Shown here: positions 7,379-11,972 of the stretch, piece after piece
Numbering within the stretch: position 1 is the first letter of the stretch
How the letters are laid out: each line of letters starts with the position of its first letter
Origin: Methanosarcina sp.
GTDB lineage: Archaea; Halobacteriota; Methanosarcinia; Methanosarcinales; Methanosarcinaceae
DNA: 11,972 bases
Direction: 5' to 3'
Assembly (NCBI GenBank): GCA_017883485.1
Contig: JADGNM010000039.1
Span: forward strand, 1-11,972
Translations under genes and position numbers: made by a program
The notes under the pieces: model-generated
Told to the model about the DNA's origin: nothing
Databases searched by the model: none
The model's input: only the letters and a program-made list of their open reading frames with translations

Positions 7379-7475
7379 AAGAACTCATAAGCTTTACATA
7401 TTTTTCAAGGATAAAATGAAGCTTTCAGGCAGAAAACCCGAACCTGGCTGTGAGGACAACGTTTCATCGTATCCC

Positions 7476-7485
7476 TTAAATATAC
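7476..7485 (+). promoter_or_regulatory. Probable TATA box for the Agl23-like gene
   Basis: TTAAATATAC lies about 46 bases before the ATG at 7531. A transcript starting near 7508 would include the GGAAGGT ribosome binding site at 7514-7520. Confidence 0.4.
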
Positions 7486-7530
7486 TTATGCCTTATAAGG
7501 AAGCAGCCAGGCTGGAAGGTTTGGAAAACA

Positions 7531-9216
7531 ATGCAGCAAAATCAAGATGACAATATTGAAAATTCATCTGCCGAAATCGAAAACACACCAGTGATTTCTG
7601 AGAAAAAATATAAAGTTTTAGGGTTCCTTATAATCCTTTCTGCTCTGCTAATCAGACTGTTTGATCTTGGAGAACGGGTTTTTCACCATGATGAGAGCGT
7701 ACACGCCAGTTTCACTTTGAAACTTCTCAATACCGGAGAATACATCTATCAACCCTCTTATCACGGACCTTTTATTTTTCATTCTACTGCTGTTATCTTT
7801 CATTTTCTTGGAATAAATGATGCAACAGCACGCCTGATTCCTGTTTTTTTCGGAGTGGCTGCAATTCCTCTGCTCTTTCTGCTGGAGAAAAAAATCGGGA
7901 AAAGAGGAGTACTCTGGTCGGCTTTCTTGCTTGCATTTTCTCCGAGTATGGTGTACTACTCACGGTTCTTTAGAGATGATCCGATCATTATTTTCTGTAC
8001 GCTGGCTACCGTCGTAGGAGGAATTCGCTACCTTGAGAACATTCAAAGTTCAAAGAGATACCCTTATCTTATCCTTGTCGCGTCTTCACTTGCCATCGCT
8101 GTATCGTCAATGGAAAACTCCTATCTGATCATCTTGATGTTCGGAGCTTATGCTGGAATCTACTTCTTATACAAGTTTTATTTTTATCGGAAAAAAGAAC
8201 AGCTAAGTCTAAAGAAAGCTCTCCTTCTCAAAAGTTCAGCTTTTTATCCCTTTATTCCTGAGATTCTTCTCTCAAGCGTTCTATTTATTTTCATTGCAAT
8301 GCTATTTTACACAAACCTGTTCAAAAATTGGATATCCCCCATCTCGATCGTAGAAATGGCTTTTTCTCACTGGATGGAAATGCATAGAATCCAACGCCTG
8401 GGAGGGCCCTTTTATTTCTACATCCCAATTCTTCTTTTATACGAAATCCCGATATTATTCTTTGGAATTATGGGCATTATCCATTTCCTTAAAAAGAAAG
8501 ACAAAAATACCGCCTTTTTCCTATTTCTTTCTTACTGGGCAGTTGCAAATTTGCTGCTCTATTCCTATCTTCAGGAAAAAGTTCCCTGGCTTGTAGTGCA
8601 TATTATCCTACCATTCGGGATTTTAGCAGGGGCTTACCTCGGAGAGTTTTTTTCCCGAGTGCCTGATAACAGACAAACAGATAACAGACAAACAGATAAC
8701 AGACAAACAGAACAGATATCTGAAGCAGAAAACGGAAGTTCGGAATCAGGCAAAAAAACTGCTTTCAAGATAGATCGTTCCAGAGTTCGCACCCTGATAG
8801 CAGGTATTCTGGCACTCACCCTGATAATATCCCTATTTCAGTGCGTTTCTGTAAACTTTTACAAAAGTATGGACCCGAATGAACGAATGACATACACACA
8901 GTCGTCTCCGGAAATAAGGGATCTTATGAAAAAAATCGAGGAATTCAACAAGAATCCAGACACTCTAACTTTGTGCGTTTTAGATCCCGACGACCTTTAC
9001 TGGCCTCTGCCCTGGTACTTGAGGGACTACAAAAAGGCGTCGTATTTCAGAAAACCTCCGTCGAACCTGAATTACGATGCAATAATAGCACCTGTGGAAT
9101 ACCACATGTACAGAGAAATTTCTAAAGATGAATATGCTTTCTATAACTTTACCCTGCGACAGGGAAGGGAATTCATCCTTTACTACAAAAAGGGTCTTGA
9201 AAAGAATCGAAGTTAG
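7531..9216 (+). CDS. TIGR03663 / Agl23-like GT-C membrane protein
   Basis: This 561-residue protein has about 11-12 hydrophobic segments (first at about 29-46, last at about 419-440) and a short soluble tail of about 120 residues. The first external loop has FHHDESVHA (51-59) followed by YQPSYHGPF, the acidic-motif layout of GT-C glycosyltransferases of the dolichyl-phosphate-mannose mannosyltransferase type. RFFRDD (145-150) is a second acidic motif. EKVPWLVVH (349-357) is typical of the TIGR03663 family, whose haloarchaeal member is named Agl23 for association with flippase activity in N-glycosylation. The likely role is lipid-linked sugar transfer or flipping for surface glycans; the precise substrate is unknown. 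GGAAGGT at 7514-7520 supports the start. A hydrophilic linker (about 378-415) between the last membrane segments holds three exact DNRQT repeats. It is followed after 65 bases by the FAD oxidoreductase gene, probably co-transcribed. Confidence 0.8.
   Translation: MQQNQDDNIENSSAEIENTPVISEKKYKVLGFLIILSALLIRLFDLGERVFHHDESVHASFTLKLLNTGEYIYQPSYHGPFIFHSTAVIFHFLGINDATARLIPVFFGVAAIPLLFLLEKKIGKRGVLWSAFLLAFSPSMVYYSRFFRDDPIIIFCTLATVVGGIRYLENIQSSKRYPYLILVASSLAIAVSSMENSYLIILMFGAYAGIYFLYKFYFYRKKEQLSLKKALLLKSSAFYPFIPEILLSSVLFIFIAMLFYTNLFKNWISPISIVEMAFSHWMEMHRIQRLGGPFYFYIPILLLYEIPILFFGIMGIIHFLKKKDKNTAFFLFLSYWAVANLLLYSYLQEKVPWLVVHIILPFGILAGAYLGEFFSRVPDNRQTDNRQTDNRQTEQISEAENGSSESGKKTAFKIDRSRVRTLIAGILALTLIISLFQCVSVNFYKSMDPNERMTYTQSSPEIRDLMKKIEEFNKNPDTLTLCVLDPDDLYWPLPWYLRDYKKASYFRKPPSNLNYDAIIAPVEYHMYREISKDEYAFYNFTLRQGREFILYYKKGLEKNRS
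8665..8709 (+). repeat. In-frame 15-bp microsatellite, three copies (DNRQT)3
   Basis: GATAACAGACAAACA is present three times exactly, coding DNRQT at residues 379-393 of the Agl23-like protein. The unit is a multiple of three, so gain or loss of copies keeps the frame. It sits in a hydrophilic linker, where length change is likely tolerated. Confidence 0.95.
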
Positions 9217-9281
9217 CCTGTAAAAAGGAAAGTCGATTTTATCGTCAAAAGTAAAAAGAATTATAAGTAAAAGGAATTTAC

Positions 9282-10580
9282 ATGAAAATTATAATAATAG
9301 GAAGTGGGCTTGCAGGTTTGTCAGCCGGATATAAGCTTTGCAAATCGAATGAAATCACAATTTTTGAAAAAGATGCGGAAATAGGGGGGATGGCTGCAAG
9401 TTACTGCCAGGAATATAACGGGAAAGAGTATTTTATCGAAAAGTATTACCATCATATATTCAGGAGCGATTCGGAACTTATTGCCCTGATAAAAGAACTT
9501 GGGCTTGAGAAGCAAATGCTGTGGATTAAGGGAACAAATGCTTATTTTGTGGACGGGAAAAACTACCCTATGAACACTCCTGCTGAAATCTTGCGTTTTA
9601 GTCCGCTTTCCTTTACCGACCTGGTGAAGCTTGGCTTGCTGGTTTTGAGGATAAAGACAATAAATGATAAGACCCCTTATGACAGGATGAGAGCAAGAGA
9701 CTGGATTATAGCTGGCGCAGGCAGGTCGGTATATGAAAACTTCTTTGCCCCTCTCATGAAAAGCAAATTTGGCGACAATGCCGAAAATGTTTCTGCAGCC
9801 TGGCTTATAGGGCGTGTGAAAATAAGAGCGGATAGGGGAAAAGAAGGAGAGAAATTAGGGTACCTGAGATATGGGTTTAACTCCCTATTAGAAGCCCTGT
9901 CAAGAGAAATAACTTCAAATGGCGGCAAGATCCTCAAAAATAAAGAGGTAACTGAGATCGTAATCAATGACAATAAGGTGCAGGGAGTAATTACCGACGG
10001 GAACTTTGTAATATGCGATGCGGTGATTTCAACTGTTGAGCCCAGAGTGCTGGATACACTCACGAAAGGCAAGCTCGAAAACCTCCGTGAAACTTTACTC
10101 AGTATCCGCTATCAAGGAACTGCGTGCGCCCTGATCGGGCTTGAAAAAAGGCTCATGGTAGATGGGAACTACTGGTTGAACATAAAAGCTGATGTGCCTT
10201 TTGGGGCTGTAATCGAGCACACTAATTTCATGCTTCTTGAGGACTACGGAGAACACCTTGTCTATATAACTTCCTATTTCCAGGACGAAAAGGATTTTCG
10301 CTGGATACAAAAAGAAGAAGAAGTCCTAGACTCCTACCTTAGGGGCTTAGAAAAGATGTTTCCTGGCTTTTCAAGAGCAGACGTTCACTGGGCAAAGCTC
10401 TTCCGCAGAATGGATACTGCACCAGTCTATGAGCAGGGGTATCTTCAAAAGGTTCTGCCTTTTGCTGCGGGTCCCTCCGGATTATACCTTGCAGGAATGT
10501 TCTCTTCAACAAATTACCCTGAAAGAAGCATGAATGGCTCTGTTAAAGCCGGATTCGAAGCTGCGAATTTTTTAAAATAA
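9282..10580 (+). CDS. FAD-dependent oxidoreductase (amine oxidase / protoporphyrinogen oxidase / UGM-like)
   Basis: This 432-residue cytoplasmic flavoprotein starts MKIIIIGSGLAGLSAGYKL, the dinucleotide-binding GxGxxG (Gly7, 9, 12), with the ribose-binding acidic residue in FEK (Glu29) and the following GG (35-36). The C-terminal FAD-contact segment reads GLYLAGMF (400-407) and NGSVKAGFEAANFL. The middle has the insertion expected for amine-oxidase-type flavoproteins, including YYHHIFRSD near 55-63. This family includes protoporphyrinogen oxidase-like, phytoene desaturase-like and UDP-galactopyranose-mutase-like enzymes; the sequence alone does not fix the substrate. AAGGAA before the ATG at 9282 supports the start. 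It follows the Agl23-like gene by 65 bases with no terminator between, so a role in surface glycan or isoprenoid-lipid chemistry is a reasonable guess but unproved. The gene appears intact. Confidence 0.82.
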   Translation: MKIIIIGSGLAGLSAGYKLCKSNEITIFEKDAEIGGMAASYCQEYNGKEYFIEKYYHHIFRSDSELIALIKELGLEKQMLWIKGTNAYFVDGKNYPMNTPAEILRFSPLSFTDLVKLGLLVLRIKTINDKTPYDRMRARDWIIAGAGRSVYENFFAPLMKSKFGDNAENVSAAWLIGRVKIRADRGKEGEKLGYLRYGFNSLLEALSREITSNGGKILKNKEVTEIVINDNKVQGVITDGNFVICDAVISTVEPRVLDTLTKGKLENLRETLLSIRYQGTACALIGLEKRLMVDGNYWLNIKADVPFGAVIEHTNFMLLEDYGEHLVYITSYFQDEKDFRWIQKEEEVLDSYLRGLEKMFPGFSRADVHWAKLFRRMDTAPVYEQGYLQKVLPFAAGPSGLYLAGMFSSTNYPERSMNGSVKAGFEAANFLK

Positions 10581-10835
10581 TACAGTTAACAGTTATTAAA
10601 AACAAAATCATAGTCAGCGCAGAAAAGATTTACACTTCATAAATTCGGTTCTATCGAAGCATTACCTATCCTATTTAAATTTTTACTTCTTGTTATATCC
10701 CTTTGTCATTATCCTTTCTACTCATATAACATTTGTCATATAACATTTTGTCATGCTCCTAATTAAATAATTGCAGCAGTAATACTCTTTTCACATCCTT
10801 TGCTCTAACGATCAACTCCATCCCACCTTATTGAT
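10581..10835. other. Intergenic region with a tandem TCATATAACATTT repeat
   Basis: No gene is seen. TCATATAACATTTG (10722-10735) is followed directly by TCATATAACATTTTG (10736-10750) and another TCAT. T runs near 10679-10690 may end the oxidoreductase transcript. Confidence 0.5.
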
Positions 10836-11069
10836 TCAGAAAAGGAAATATGAAATCACTGTGCCTGCGAGGACAACCCATAAGATTTCGACACCAAAGA
10901 CCAATGCGGTAAATGTGCCTATCAAAAGAATTATAGAAGGAATATCCCAGGGAATGCTCATGGCGAGTCTGATTGTTACACTGACGAGGAGGCCTACAAA
11001 CGAAAAAAGGATTCCGCTAAAAATCCGGTGAAAACGGGACATTCTTTCTTTCAGCCACAGATTGTTTAG
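10836..11069 (-). pseudogene. C-terminal fragment of a chromate-transporter-like (ChrA) membrane protein
   Basis: The minus strand encodes LWLKERMSRFHRIFSG, then two hydrophobic segments containing SFVGLLVSVTIRLA and IPSIILLIGTFTAL, ending VLAGTVISYFLF and TGA at 10836-10838. The pattern resembles the last part of ChrA-type transporters: a basic loop, a GI..xxVGL helix, a short loop, then a final pair of helices. The only start codon in reach is Met at 11042. Upstream the frame is open for about 18 more codons but no longer looks like the family, and no N-terminal half is present. The break lies at about 11040-11070, exactly where a plus-strand fragment of a different protein also begins. I call it a truncated remnant. 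A free-standing 68-residue two-helix protein is the alternative. Confidence 0.5.
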
Positions 11070-11224
11070 GGAGGAATATCGTGAAAAATAAGGAAATCAT
11101 TTTTTCAGAAGCAAACAGGCAATTTATTTTAGATTTAAATACACACCCGGCTGGTATCTATTTAATAAGGTTAACAGGAAACAGCCTAACCCCGGCTTAT
11201 ATAAAATATGTCTTGAATAAATAA
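11042..11224 (+). pseudogene. C-terminal fragment with type IX secretion (T9SS) sorting-domain signature
   Basis: The plus-strand frame reads ATDCLGRNIV, then LDLNTHPAGIYLIRL and a terminal KYVLNK before TAA (11222-11224). The pattern of a D.LGR turn, then LDL...PAGIYLIRL, then a K-rich end matches the C-terminal sorting domain of Bacteroidota T9SS cargo proteins (TIGR04183-type). Only the last ~60 residues exist; the frame is closed upstream at 11018-11020, and there is no start codon with a ribosome binding site (a GTG at 11081 lies inside the domain). Such domains are not expected in an archaeon, which has no T9SS. The 5' boundary is approximate and falls on the junction with the ChrA-like fragment. 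Confidence 0.65.
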
Positions 11225-11235
11225 GTTAATTAATA

Positions 11236-11972
11236 ATGGTTCCATCCATCGGTCCGGTAAGGATTGAATTTATACTTTTTGCCATAACCCTTATTGGAGT
11301 AGCGATATTTCATAAAAAAACCATGCATGTGGCTTTGGCCGGTCTTGCCGCGGTTCTTATCTTCAAATTCGCATTCGATCCCCGTTTCAACCTTATTTAT
11401 CATATTGCCGGCACGGATGCAAAGGAAGGTGAATGGAGGATTTTGTTGAACCTGCTCGGCCTGTTGTTCGGATTTAGTATCCTTGCTAAAATATTTAAAG
11501 AATCTAATGTCCCGGAAGTACTCCCTAAGTTCTTGCCAGATGATTGGAAAGGAGGGCTCGTCCTCCTTTTTATGATCATGGTGCTATCATCGTTCCTTGA
11601 TAATATTGCCGCGGCGATGATCGGTGGGGCTATCGCGATGGTCGTTTTTAAGGGAAAGGTGCACATTGGTTTCCTGGCCGCGATAGTCGCAGCCAGCAAC
11701 GCAGGCGGAGCCGGCAGCGTGTTGGGGGATACTACCACAACACTAATGTGGATCGACGGGGTTGAACCTGTTTGGGTGTTACATGCCTATGTGGCATCAC
11801 TCGCTGCTTTTATAATATTCGGTGTTTTCGGAGCTATCCAGCAACATAAGTTCCAGCCCATTATTAAAGACCCAAAACCTGGTGTAAAGGTCGACTGGAT
11901 GAAGATATTCATCGTCGCCCTGATCCTTGCCGGTATCCTTCCGATCAGCATCAGGGCCAGGTTGGCCAGCAC
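11236..11972 (+). CDS. NhaD/ArsB-type ion transporter, probable Na+/H+ antiporter (3' end outside window)
   Basis: The frame is open from ATG 11236 to the window end, 245 residues so far. It is a polytopic membrane protein with hydrophobic segments at about 10-26, 31-47, 69-86, 106-120, 123-137, 144-156, 181-200 and 222-236. SSFLDNIAAAMIGGA (DN at 122-123) and NAGGAGSVLGDTTTTLMW (155-172) match the conserved helix-break motifs of the ion transporter superfamily. The second is especially close to the NhaD-type NAGG...GD.TTT.LW. Its likely role is cation/proton exchange; an anion or carboxylate substrate is the alternative. It begins 11 bases after the T9SS-like fragment. No Shine-Dalgarno sequence precedes the ATG (AAGTTAATTAATA), unlike most methanogen genes here but normal for Bacteroidota. 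It uses more GCC, GGC and ATC codons than the methanogen-type genes to the left. Confidence 0.78.
   Translation, partial: MVPSIGPVRIEFILFAITLIGVAIFHKKTMHVALAGLAAVLIFKFAFDPRFNLIYHIAGTDAKEGEWRILLNLLGLLFGFSILAKIFKESNVPEVLPKFLPDDWKGGLVLLFMIMVLSSFLDNIAAAMIGGAIAMVVFKGKVHIGFLAAIVAASNAGGAGSVLGDTTTTLMWIDGVEPVWVLHAYVASLAAFIIFGVFGAIQQHKFQPIIKDPKPGVKVDWMKIFIVALILAGILPISIRARLAS

Noticed and set aside
9677..10072. 131-codon minus-strand frame inside the FAD oxidoreductase.
   Set aside because: It overlaps a full-length recognised flavoprotein and its translation shows no coherent domain.
11400..11972. Minus-strand open frames opposite the ion transporter.
   Set aside because: The plus strand encodes clear transporter motifs across the same bases; the minus frames are shadows.

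Overview
The first ~11 kb look like chromosome of a methanogenic archaeon close to Methanosarcina. The evidence is a small basic DUF5350-type protein typical of methanogens, archaeal TATA boxes with short leaders, GGTGA/GGAGG ribosome binding sites, T-tract terminators, a secreted papain-like protease with PKD domains, an archaeal MoaD/MoeA pair and a TIGR03663 (Agl23-like) membrane protein. Genus assignment is inference from family recognition; no search was run.

Layout: 1-90 has a hairpin resembling the right end of an IS200/IS605 element. 336-728 (+) encodes an unrecognised cysteine-rich protein made of two 53-residue tandem copies. 729-1375 is AT-rich and non-coding, with short repeats and one possible folded RNA. 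1376-1549 (+) is the DUF5350-type protein, followed by a T-rich terminator zone shared with a convergent broken crcB fluoride channel gene (2058-1697, -) carrying two single-base insertions. 2468-4486 (+) is a C1A peptidase with a lectin-like domain and two PKD domains. 6135-4627 (-) is a moaD-moeA operon for molybdopterin cofactor synthesis. The divergent intergenic region (6136-6479) holds a perfect 11-bp inverted repeat. 6480-7318 (+) is a broken uppP with an ochre stop at codon 41 and a one-base deletion. 7531-10580 (+) holds an Agl23-like GT-C membrane protein and an FAD-dependent amine-oxidase/UGM-like oxidoreductase, probably one transcript.

The uppP / Agl23-like / oxidoreductase stretch suggests a polyprenol-linked cell-surface glycan theme (inference).

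The last ~1 kb is different. A minus-strand fragment resembling the C-terminus of a chromate transporter (11042-10836) meets, head-on at about 11040-11070, a plus-strand fragment that looks like the C-terminal sorting domain of the Bacteroidota type IX secretion system. That fragment is followed by a Shine-Dalgarno-less NhaD/ArsB-type ion transporter (11236 onward, cut by the window end). Both fragments lack their N-terminal part at the same place. This marks a DNA junction: either horizontal transfer into the methanogen, or a chimeric join in the assembly. It is the most notable observation in the window. I did not identify a clearly new defence or mobile system.
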